Assembly (NCBI GenBank): GCA_937910665.1
Contig: CALEPR010000173.1
Coordinates: 1 to 37,405, forward strand
Direction: 5' to 3'
Source: an uncultured Selenomonadales bacterium
GTDB taxonomy: Bacteria > Bacillota > Negativicutes > Selenomonadales > Selenomonadaceae
DNA length: 37,405 nucleotides
Shown here piece after piece: positions 16,309 through 23,140 of the stretch; the stretch's first letter is position 1; each line of letters starts with the position of its first letter. The notes under the pieces were generated by a model. It was not told the origin of the DNA. It searched no databases and saw only the letters and a list, made by a program, of their open reading frames with translations. The position numbers and the translations under genes were made by a program.

Positions 16309-17634
16309 CTAAACTTTTTCTGCTGCCAAGTCATAAGCAAAACCTGCCAAAACTTTTACGCGAACAATGTCGCCGGGTTTACTGCGATTGTCGTTTTCAA
16401 TATAAATTTGTCCGTCCACGTCGGGAGCCTCGCGGTAACTTCTGCCTTCGACAACTTCGGGAACTTCTGCGTCGCGTCCTTCGATCAAAACATCAAATTC
16501 TTTTCCTTCAAGCTGTTCATTTATCTCCTGCGAAATTAAACTCTGAATACTCATCAGTTCGTGATAGCGTTCCTGCGCCACGTCCTCTAAAATTTGTCCA
16601 TCCATTTCGTAAGCCGGAGTATCTTCCTCAGGCGAATAGACAAAGACACCGACTTTATCAAGCCGTTGCTCCTCGACAAAATTTTTCAAGTTTTGAAATT
16701 CTTCGTCCGTCTCGCCGGGATAACCGACCATAAAAGTTGAGCGAATAGAAACGCCCGGAATTTTTTCGCGAATTTTTTTCAAAAGTTTTTCAATCGACTC
16801 GCGGGTGTCAGGTCTGTGCATGCGTTTCAAAACTGCATTGTCAGCGTGTTGGAGCGGCAAATCAATGTACTTGCAAATTTTTTCTTCAGTCGCGATTAAA
16901 TCAATCAGTTCATCTGTAAAAGTTTGCGGATAAGCATACATAATTCTGAACCAGAAAATTTTTTCAATCTTGACAAGTTCGCGAAGTAAATCAGCAAGGC
17001 GCGGTTTGCCGTAAATGTCGCGTCCATAATTCGTCGTGTCCTGCGCGATTAAATTTATTTCCTTCACGCCTTCTTCAGCCAATCTTTCAACTTCCTCAAC
17101 AATATCTTCAATCGGTCTGGAAATTTGTTTTCCGCGAATCAGAGGAATAGCACAGAAGGCGCAAGCGTGATCGCAACCTTCAGCAATTTTTACATAAGCA
17201 GTGTAGTCAGGAGTTGTGCGAAGGCGGGGAGTTTTTGAGTCATAAATTTTTTCTTTGTCGCCGATTAAAATTACTCGCCGACCTTTCAAACTTTCCTCGA
17301 CCGCCTCCATAATTCTGTGCCAAGCCGCCGTGCCGATAATCGCATCGACTTCAGGCATTTCGTCCAAAAGTTCTTGCTGATACCTTTGACCCAAGCAACC
17401 TGCGACAATCAAAGCGCGACAATTAAATTCTTCCTTGTACTCGGCAAAATTTAAAATTGTCGTGATACCTTCTTCTTTCGCCGACGCGATAAAGGCGCAA
17501 GTGTTAATAATTAAAATATCTGCCTCCGCAGGATTGGGAGTAATTTGCACGCCGTTCTCCATCAAAATTCCCAACATAACTTCAGTATCAACTAAATTTT
17601 TCGCGCAACCTAAACTGATAATTCCTGCCCTCAC
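16309..17634 (-). CDS. rimO: Ribosomal protein S12 methylthiotransferase RimO
   Basis: A 441-residue radical-SAM enzyme that adds a methylthio group to an aspartate of ribosomal protein S12. The N-terminal UPF0004 domain opens MRAGIISLGCAKNLVDTE, with cluster-binding Cys 10. The radical-SAM motif is CDHACAFCAIP with GKQISRPIEDIVEE. The C-terminus (about 375-441) is a TRAM domain. SLGCAKNLVDTEVM and RPDTRESIEKL favour RimO over MiaB. The start is GTG at 17634, 8 bases after AAGGGAG. It probably heads a transcript with livF. Confidence 0.95.
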   Translation of the reverse strand: MRAGIISLGCAKNLVDTEVMLGILMENGVQITPNPAEADILIINTCAFIASAKEEGITTILNFAEYKEEFNCRALIVAGCLGQRYQQELLDEMPEVDAIIGTAAWHRIMEAVEESLKGRRVILIGDKEKIYDSKTPRLRTTPDYTAYVKIAEGCDHACAFCAIPLIRGKQISRPIEDIVEEVERLAEEGVKEINLIAQDTTNYGRDIYGKPRLADLLRELVKIEKIFWFRIMYAYPQTFTDELIDLIATEEKICKYIDLPLQHADNAVLKRMHRPDTRESIEKLLKKIREKIPGVSIRSTFMVGYPGETDEEFQNLKNFVEEQRLDKVGVFVYSPEEDTPAYEMDGQILEDVAQERYHELMSIQSLISQEINEQLEGKEFDVLIEGRDAEVPEVVEGRSYREAPDVDGQIYIENDNRSKPGDIVRVKVLAGFAYDLAAEKV

Positions 17635-17660
17635 TTCATTTTCTCCCTTCGGGATAAAAT

Positions 17661-17732
17661 AATTAGGAATGAGTAATGAGGAATGAGTAATGGAAGTACA
17701 ATTCCTAATTCCTCACTCCTAACTCCTAATTA
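17661..17732. repeat. Heptamer-built inverted repeat, copy 4
   Basis: This is the longest copy. The left arm consists of GAATGAG/TAATGAG heptamers after AATTAG, then a 7-base loop, then a right arm of ATTCCTA/ATTCCTC/ACTCCTA/ACTCCTA. It fills the gap between the solute-binding gene and rimO, and its edge overlaps the last codons of the former (stop at 17726). Confidence 0.8.
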
Positions 17733-18772
17733 AACCTTATGTATTTAACCCAGCGATCCAAAAAATCTTGTCGCTCGACTTCAGAAAAAGTTTTTGACTT
17801 GTCCAAGAGCACAAGATTTTTTCCCGCAAAACTTTTGTAAGCCAAAGTTCCGGGATTTGTCGGCAAAAAGTAAAATCCATTTTTCTGCAAAACAATTTGT
17901 GCGTCATCGCTCAAAAGCCAATCAGAAAAATTTGTCGCGGCTAAATTTTTCATCGCGTCTTGAGTCGTAATTCCCACGCCTGTCAGCAAATAACTTGTGC
18001 CGTCCGCAGGATAAATTATTTTCAGCGGATAGCCATCCTGCATATATCGCAAAGTTTCACTTTCAACCGCGATAGAAATGTCAGCCTCGCCCATTCCCGC
18101 CTGCCGAACAGGATTTGATAAATATTTTGTGTATTGGACAACTTTCGGATGCAAGCCGCGCAAAATGTCATAAGTTTTTTTGTCGCTGAAATTTTCAATC
18201 ATCTGGAACATCAAATTTGAACTCGCGTCCGCCGCAAGAAAATCTGTAATTCCCACGCGAATTTTTTCAGTCTTTGAAAGTTCCTCCCAAGTGTCGGGAA
18301 TGTCGGAAACTTTTTTCAAAAAATCTTTGTTCGCGCAGAAAATTATAGGATCATACCAAACGCCTATCCAACGATCTGCCTCGTCCTTGAAATTATTTTT
18401 TACTGCGTCGTTAATTTCTGTCGCCGTCGACAAAAGTAAATTTAATTCTGCCGCCTGTTTCAAAAGTTCGCTGTCAGTCAAAACTAAATCGACAGTTTTT
18501 ACTACCGTCGGATCTGAAACTGCATCGTCGCGAATTTTTTGCAACAATTCTTTCTGCGGAAGAACTGTGAAGTTCACGCGAACTTTATTTTGTTTTTCAT
18601 ATTCCTCAGACAAAATTGCAACAGTTTCCGCAGGCAGCGAAGTGTAAGCCGTGATTTCCTGCATGGGTTTGCCGGAAATTTTTTCGTCCGCGCCGACTTT
18701 GTAAGCCGTTCCCGCCGCCGCCGACAAGACAATCATAATTGTTATTAAGGACAAAATTATATATCGCCGCAT
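17726..18772 (-). CDS. ABC-type extracellular solute-binding protein (family 1)
   Basis: A 348-residue periplasmic binding protein of the iron(III)/polyamine-type family. ATG at 18772 follows GGGAGG. The signal peptide is RRYIILSLITIMIVLSAAAG. The mature part runs ITAYTSLPAETVAILSEEYE, VNFTVLPQKELLQKI, DLVLTDSELL, and WIGVWYDPIIFCANKDFLKK with IPDTWEEL; the last two blocks are typical of FbpA-like proteins. The ligand cannot be assigned. No permease or ATPase gene is next to it. It diverges from a TetR regulator, which may control it. The heptamer repeat overlaps its 3' end, so the repeat may have altered its last residues. Confidence 0.85.
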   Translation of the reverse strand: MRRYIILSLITIMIVLSAAAGTAYKVGADEKISGKPMQEITAYTSLPAETVAILSEEYEKQNKVRVNFTVLPQKELLQKIRDDAVSDPTVVKTVDLVLTDSELLKQAAELNLLLSTATEINDAVKNNFKDEADRWIGVWYDPIIFCANKDFLKKVSDIPDTWEELSKTEKIRVGITDFLAADASSNLMFQMIENFSDKKTYDILRGLHPKVVQYTKYLSNPVRQAGMGEADISIAVESETLRYMQDGYPLKIIYPADGTSYLLTGVGITTQDAMKNLAATNFSDWLLSDDAQIVLQKNGFYFLPTNPGTLAYKSFAGKNLVLLDKSKTFSEVERQDFLDRWVKYIRFN

Positions 18773-18803
18773 AAAATTTCCTCCCAAAAAAAACTTTGTC
18801 GCA

Positions 18804-18832
18804 ATTATAACCAACTTCAAAAACCACTGCAA
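18804..18832 (-). promoter_or_regulatory. Sigma-A promoter of the solute-binding protein gene
   Basis: Read on the minus strand: TTGCAG, 17 bases, TATAAT, located 32 bases before the ATG. It lies in the divergent region shared with the TetR gene, where an operator would be expected; I do not see a clear operator palindrome. Confidence 0.65.
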
Positions 18833-18942
18833 GAAAAAGTTAATTGTTATTCGCCGACAACTGACGACTAAAATTCTGCAGGAAAATTTTTTCAGTTCGC
18901 CGAATTAAATTTCAAAATTTTTTTTTGGAGGAGGCGAAGGCG

Positions 18943-19536
18943 TTGGAAAAAAATAATTTGCGCGAGAAAAAAAAGTTACAGTTCAGACAAACTATTTTGG
19001 ATGCGGCGGCGAAGGAATTTGAAACTCGCGGCTTTGCAAATACTTCTGTTTCAAATATAATGCAGACTGCGGATTTGGGAGTCGGAACTTTTTATAATTA
19101 TTTCAGCTCGAAGGAAGAAGTTTTGATGAACTTGGTCAAAAATATTTTCGCGCAGGTTGAGGAAAAAGTTCGCGCACAGGAGGAAAAAAAATCTTCGTCG
19201 CTTGAAATTTTATCAATCGCCTGCGAATATACAGCCGAGTTGCTCGATGAAAACAGATTTGTTTTGCCGCTCTTGATGACTGCCGCAGTACATTCCGACA
19301 AGCCGGAACTTTCGCAAAAAAGTTTGTCGCCGGGGTTCAGCAGAATTTTTCACGAAGTTATTTTGCGCGGACAGGAGAGCGGAGAAATTCGCTCGGACAT
19401 TCACTCCGATTTGATTGCGGAAATGTTTCACTCAATTTATCAGGCGGCATCTTTCAGCAGACTAAAAATTTCTTTCAAAGAAAATGTTCGCTTGAAAGTA
19501 AAAATTTTGTTGGACGGAATTGTAAACAGAAAATAA
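18943..19536 (+). CDS. TetR-family transcriptional regulator
   Basis: A 197-residue regulator. TTG at 18943 is chosen because GGAGGAGG lies 8 bases upstream; the longer frame would start inside that site. The N-terminal DNA-binding domain is clear: RQTILDAAAKEFETRGFANT, then SVSNIMQTADLGVGTFYNYF and SSKEEVL. The C-terminal ligand domain is unassigned. It is transcribed away from the solute-binding gene, a common arrangement for local control. It ends before a strong terminator. Confidence 0.9.
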   Translation: MEKNNLREKKKLQFRQTILDAAAKEFETRGFANTSVSNIMQTADLGVGTFYNYFSSKEEVLMNLVKNIFAQVEEKVRAQEEKKSSSLEILSIACEYTAELLDENRFVLPLLMTAAVHSDKPELSQKSLSPGFSRIFHEVILRGQESGEIRSDIHSDLIAEMFHSIYQAASFSRLKISFKENVRLKVKILLDGIVNRK

Positions 19537-19570
19537 TTTTTTTGGAAATGAAAATCTTGGACAGAAAAAT

Positions 19571-19610
19571 AGAAAGCTCGGACTCGAAAAAAGTTCGGGC
19601 TTTCTGTTTA
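19571..19610 (+). terminator. Terminator of the TetR gene
   Basis: AGAAAGCTCGGACT pairs fully with AGTTCGGGCTTTCT (14 bp, two G-U pairs) around a 7-base loop, followed by GTTTATT. The next 17 bases hold a perfect palindrome TATGCC-GTAA-GGCATA (19612-19627). Confidence 0.7.
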
Positions 19611-19630
19611 TTATGCCGTAAGGCATAAAT

Positions 19631-19671
19631 AAAAAAAATATCTCAGCGTTGTGGCGTTGAGATTTTTTTTT
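19631..19671. terminator. Bidirectional terminator between TetR and serS
   Basis: ATCTCAGCG, loop, CGTTGAGAT, then a T-run on the plus strand. An A-rich run precedes it and serves the minus strand. Confidence 0.75.
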
Positions 19672-19685
19672 GAAACAGAATTGAG

Positions 19686-19712
19686 TAAAAAAATAATCGC
19701 CAACTAAGGCGA
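19686..19712 (-). terminator. Probable serS terminator
   Basis: On the minus strand, TCGCC-TTAGTT-GGCGA is followed by TTATTTTTTTAC. The short stem lies 80 bases after the serS stop. Confidence 0.55.
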
Positions 19713-19791
19713 CAGCATTGAAATTGATTTCTACGGCGAAAATTTTACTTTCAATGCAAAAGTTTCGCTCGAAAATAAGAACTTGTATTTT

Positions 19792-21084
19792 TTATGATTT
19801 TTTTGTCGCCGGAGCAGCAATAACATCAACTCCGCCCATGTAAGGAACTAAAGCCGCAGGAATTTTTACGCTGCCGTCAGCTTGCTGATAATTTTCCAGA
19901 ATCGCGGCGACAGTTCTTCCGACTGCAATTCCCGAGCCGTTCAGAGTGTGAACAAATTCAGGTTTGGATTTTGTATCGCGACGGAATTTTATATTTGCTC
20001 TCCGCGCTTGATAATCGGTGCAGTTTGAGCAGGAAGAAATTTCACGATATTTATTTTGCGCCGGCATCCAAACTTCAATGTCATAAGTTTTTGCTGAAGT
20101 GAAACTCATGTCGCCTGTGCAGAGCATAACGACGCGGTAGGGAATTTCCAAAATTTTTAAAACATCTTCTGCCGCCGCAACCATGCTTTCAAGTTCGTCC
20201 CAAGATTCTTCAGGTTTGGTAAATTTAATCAGCTCGACTTTGTTAAATTGATGTTGGCGAATAAGTCCGCGAGTGTCGCGTCCTGCAGCTCCCGCCTCTG
20301 CTCTGAAACAAGCAGTATAGCAACTGAAATATTCTGGCAAAATATCTGCAGACAAAATTTCATCGCGGTGAAAATTTGTTGTCGGAACTTCTGCAGTAGG
20401 AACAAGATAATAGTCCATGCCTTCAAGTTTAAACATGTCTTCTGCAAATTTTGGAAGTTGTCCGGTGCCGATCATGCTGTCGCGATTTACAATGTAAGGA
20501 GCAAGCATTTCTGTATAACCATGTTTGTTTGCATGCAAGTCCATCATAAAATTTATGCAAGCGCGTTCGAGCCTTGCGCCGAGTCCGCGATAAAAAGTAA
20601 ATCTTGCGCCTGTAACTTTTGCGGCGCGGTCGAAGTCAAAAATATTTAAATCGGTTCCAATATCCCAGTGCGCCTTCGGTTCAAAGTCAAATTTTCTCGG
20701 TTCGCCAACGCGACGAATTTCAGGATTTTGTGAATCGTCTTTGCCGATAGGAACATCTTCTTTTGGAATGTTCGGAATATGCAAGAGAATATCGCGCAAA
20801 CTTTCCTCGACATTTTTAAGTTCATTATCGAGCGCGGAAATTTTTTCACCGACCGCACGCATCTGGGCAGAAATTTCTGTCGTGTCCTCGCCGGCTTTTT
20901 TCATCGCGCCAATTTTTTTTGAAGTCGAATTTCGCTGACTTTTAAGTTGCTCGACTTCATTTAAAATGTCGCGGCGTTTTTTCTCAAGTTCGGAAAAATT
21001 ATCCAAGTTCAAAGAATTATTTCTGTTCTTCAACATTTCGCGAATCAAATCCAAGTTGTCGCGAACAAATTTCATATCAAGCAT
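19792..21084 (-). CDS. serS: Seryl-tRNA synthetase
   Basis: A 430-residue class II synthetase charging tRNA-Ser (and tRNA-Sec where present). The N-terminal long coiled-coil arm covers about residues 25-105. The catalytic core contains TAEVPTTNFHRDEIL, motif 2 FRAEAGAAGRDTRGLIRQHQ, DIEVWMPAQNKYREISSCSN and motif 3 NGSGIAVGRTVAAILENYQ. ATG at 21084 follows AAGGGAGAAG; the frame's earlier TTG overlaps that site. Length is normal. I found no T-box leader in the 100 bases between promoter and start. Confidence 0.97.
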   Translation of the reverse strand: MLDMKFVRDNLDLIREMLKNRNNSLNLDNFSELEKKRRDILNEVEQLKSQRNSTSKKIGAMKKAGEDTTEISAQMRAVGEKISALDNELKNVEESLRDILLHIPNIPKEDVPIGKDDSQNPEIRRVGEPRKFDFEPKAHWDIGTDLNIFDFDRAAKVTGARFTFYRGLGARLERACINFMMDLHANKHGYTEMLAPYIVNRDSMIGTGQLPKFAEDMFKLEGMDYYLVPTAEVPTTNFHRDEILSADILPEYFSCYTACFRAEAGAAGRDTRGLIRQHQFNKVELIKFTKPEESWDELESMVAAAEDVLKILEIPYRVVMLCTGDMSFTSAKTYDIEVWMPAQNKYREISSCSNCTDYQARRANIKFRRDTKSKPEFVHTLNGSGIAVGRTVAAILENYQQADGSVKIPAALVPYMGGVDVIAAPATKKS

Positions 21085-21182
21085 ATTAAAATCTTCTCCC
21101 TTCAAAGTTATCCGTAATTAAAAATTTTTTTAATGTGCCTTGTCAGATGTTCATTTTTTCTTCGCACTTTCTTCTTGCAAAA

Positions 21183-21211
21183 ATTATATTACATACAAAT
21201 TTTTAATTCAA
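21183..21211 (-). promoter_or_regulatory. Sigma-A promoter of serS
   Basis: Read on the minus strand: TTGAAT, 17 bases, TATAAT, about 99 bases before the serS ATG. Confidence 0.7.
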
Positions 21212-21279
21212 GTCGTAGACATTATAATCATGAAACTCATATTCAAAAATTGATTTCCGTGGGAGAAGTATTTTTTTAG

Positions 21280-21308
21280 TTGACAAGGCAAAATATAAAG
21301 ATTAAAAT
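21280..21308 (+). promoter_or_regulatory. Sigma-A promoter of gpmA
   Basis: TTGACA, 17 bases, TAAAAT, 47 bases before the gpmA ATG. A further TATAAT at 21223-21228 lacks a -35 box. Confidence 0.7.
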
Positions 21309-21355
21309 TCAGACTATTAAGAAGTTTCTTTATTTGTTTGATTGGAGATGAAGAC

Positions 21356-22105
21356 ATGGCAAAAAAACTTGTTTTGATTCGTCACGGCGAGAGCGAATGG
21401 AACAAACTCAATCTGTTTACAGGTTGGACGGACGTTGATCTCAGCGAAAAAGGTCATCAGGAAGCTATCGAAGGCGGAAAGTTGCTGAAAGCTGAAGGTT
21501 ATGACTTCGACATTTGCTACACTTCCTACTTGAAACGCGCAATTCACACACTCAATCACGTTCTCGATTCAATGGATCGCGCTTGGTTGCCGGTTGTTAA
21601 AAGCTGGAAACTCAATGAACGTCATTACGGCGACCTGCAGGGAAAAAACAAAAGCGAAGCGGCAGAAAAATTCGGCGAAGAGCAAGTCAAAATTTGGAGA
21701 CGCTCCTTTGACGTGAAACCGCCCGAACTTCCCGACGACGACGAACGCGCCGCAAATAAACAGGCTATGTATCGCGATGTCGATCCCGCACTTTTGCCGA
21801 AATGCGAAAGTCTTGAAACGACAATCGAACGCGCAGTTCCTTACTTCAATGAAGTTATCAAAAAAGATATTGAAGCAGGCAAACGCGTTATCATCGCAGC
21901 GCACGGAAATTCGCTCCGCGCTCTGGTAAAATATTTCGACAACCTCAGCAACGAAGAAATTATCGGTGTCAACATTCCTACAGGTGTTCCGCTTGTTTAT
22001 GAATTTGACGACAACATGAAAGTTATCAAACACTATTATCTTGGCGATCAAGAGGCTCTCAAAGCCAAGATGAATGCTGTTGCAAATCAAGGTAAGAAAA
22101 AATAA
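21356..22105 (+). CDS. gpmA: 2,3-bisphosphoglycerate-dependent phosphoglycerate mutase
   Basis: A 249-residue enzyme interconverting 3- and 2-phosphoglycerate in glycolysis and gluconeogenesis. The phosphohistidine motif LIRHGESEWN puts the catalytic His at residue 10. Other family blocks are FTGWTDVDLSEKG, YTSYLKRAIHTLNH, WKLNERHYGDLQGKNKSE and AAHGNSLRALVKYFDNLS, with the second catalytic His. The length equals the usual GpmA length. ATG at 21356 follows GGAG. It has its own promoter and terminator and faces the leftward gap/pgk-tpiA group. Confidence 0.97.
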   Translation: MAKKLVLIRHGESEWNKLNLFTGWTDVDLSEKGHQEAIEGGKLLKAEGYDFDICYTSYLKRAIHTLNHVLDSMDRAWLPVVKSWKLNERHYGDLQGKNKSEAAEKFGEEQVKIWRRSFDVKPPELPDDDERAANKQAMYRDVDPALLPKCESLETTIERAVPYFNEVIKKDIEAGKRVIIAAHGNSLRALVKYFDNLSNEEIIGVNIPTGVPLVYEFDDNMKVIKHYYLGDQEALKAKMNAVANQGKKK

Positions 22106-22142
22106 TTTTTGTGGACGACGCAAATAAAAATCCAAAAAAATC

Positions 22143-22179
22143 AGCCGCCGAAGTTTTTTTTTACTTCAGACGGCTTTTT
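22143..22179. terminator. Terminator between gpmA and the NTF2-like gene
   Basis: AGCCGCCGAAGT and ACTTCAGACGGCT form a stem with a small internal loop, followed by TTTTT. The preceding A-run lets it work in the opposite direction too. Confidence 0.75.
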
Positions 22180-22195
22180 AGTTTCAAAAAATTTT

Positions 22196-22633
22196 TTATA
22201 TTCCCAAAACCTGTTTGTTGCTGATCAAAAAATGTGCATCGCGAGCTTTGATTAACCATTCACCGGAAACTTTTTCATAAATATCTTCATAGTAAATACA
22301 ATGATCGGTGACAATTTCCTCGCCGAACTCCTCAGTAACCTGACTTGCGCGACAAAATAAAAGTCCTGTAGCTTTTGTTTGCGACAGAAAATCAATCGTG
22401 TGCTGTCCAAGCATAAAGTGACAGCGTTTGACATTGGACATAAATTGTTTCAAACCGACTTCAAGATATTTTTGACCGGTGAACTCCAAAATTTTTTCTT
22501 CGCCCATGTAAATTCGCATCTGACAATCCGCAGTGAAAAATCTCATTTGATCTGCCGAGCGACCTTCAGCGTTTGAAACTTTTCCGACCAGTCGCTGAAT
22601 TTCCATAGTTTCTTTAACTTGTTCCTGATTCAT
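22196..22633 (-). CDS. NTF2-like (SnoaL-type) protein
   Basis: A 145-residue protein of the SnoaL/NTF2-like fold. Features seen: an opening helix pair (QVKETMEIQRLVGKVSNAEG), DQMRFFTADCQMRIY, a central helix, and long strands ending in EIVTDHCIYYEDIYEKVSGE and WLIKARDAHFLISNKQ. The fold supports many small enzymes and ligand binders, so the substrate cannot be given. ATG at 22633 follows AAGGA. It is transcribed behind the coiled-coil gene, but a hairpin at 22654-22708 lies between them. Confidence 0.7.
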   Translation of the reverse strand: MNQEQVKETMEIQRLVGKVSNAEGRSADQMRFFTADCQMRIYMGEEKILEFTGQKYLEVGLKQFMSNVKRCHFMLGQHTIDFLSQTKATGLLFCRASQVTEEFGEEIVTDHCIYYEDIYEKVSGEWLIKARDAHFLISNKQVLGI

Positions 22634-22653
22634 TAAAATCAATCCTTAACAAA

Positions 22654-22708
22654 AAAATTTAACAAAAGCCGCCAACTCAGCAACTGATTCACGGTTACTA
22701 AATTGGCG
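22654..22708 (-). terminator. Possible terminator after the coiled-coil gene
   Basis: On the minus strand, CGCCAA (5' arm at 22708) pairs with TTGGCG around a longer inner stem-loop, followed by a T-rich stretch (CTTTTGTTAAATTTTTTTG). Confidence 0.45.
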
Positions 22709-22731
22709 ACTTAAAAATTTTTCAAAAGTTT

Positions 22732-23100
22732 CTACTTCAAAAGAACGGCGACAACTATTGCGGCAATTCCGACTCCTGCGGCGACAATTCCACCCATTGC
22801 AGTCATCGTCAAGTTGCGAACATGTTTCCCCATGCTGTCGATATTTTGCCTTATATCGCGCATATCGGCACTGTGTTTCTCTCTGAACTCGCGCATATCA
22901 GCGTCATGCTTTTGTCTGAACTCGCGCATTTCAGCGTCATGCTTTTGTCTGAACTCGCGCATTTCAGCGTCTTGCCTTTCGCGTGCAGCGCGACTTTCTT
23001 CGACAAACAAATCAACCTTTTGCGAAACTTTTTCCACAGCAAGCTCCAAACTTGTGCAACGCCCTTCCAAACTGCAGACTCTTGTCTCCAACTCTGCCAC
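22732..23100 (-). CDS. Repeat-built coiled-coil protein with C-terminal membrane anchor
   Basis: A short protein of about 122 residues. GTG at 23100 is preferred; GTG at 23109 would put the AAGG site only 3 bases away. Residues 5-45 form a coiled coil (LETRVCSLEGRCTSLELAVE). Next come nearly identical 11-residue repeats MREFRQKHDAE, encoded by three 33-bp DNA repeats (22883-22981) plus a degenerate fourth. The C-terminus is one hydrophobic segment (GGIVAAGVGIAAIVVAVLLK), so the protein is probably membrane-anchored with its coiled coil in the cytoplasm. The function is unknown. It starts 41 bases after pgk-tpiA and may be co-transcribed. Confidence 0.75.
   Translation of the reverse strand: MAELETRVCSLEGRCTSLELAVEKVSQKVDLFVEESRAARERQDAEMREFRQKHDAEMREFRQKHDADMREFREKHSADMRDIRQNIDSMGKHVRNLTMTAMGGIVAAGVGIAAIVVAVLLK
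22883..22981. repeat. Three 33-bp coding tandem repeats
   Basis: Units begin CTGAACTCGCGCAT at 22883, 22916 and 22949 and differ at only a few bases. Each encodes one 11-residue turn of the coiled coil, so copy number can change without breaking the frame. Confidence 0.9.
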
Positions 23101-23140
23101 AATAATCACCCGCCTTCCATTTTTAAATTTTATTTCTGAA

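Noticed and set aside
21085..21182. Possible T-box leader upstream of serS
   Set aside because: The leader is only about 100 bases, with no T-box core sequence and no terminator/antiterminator pair.
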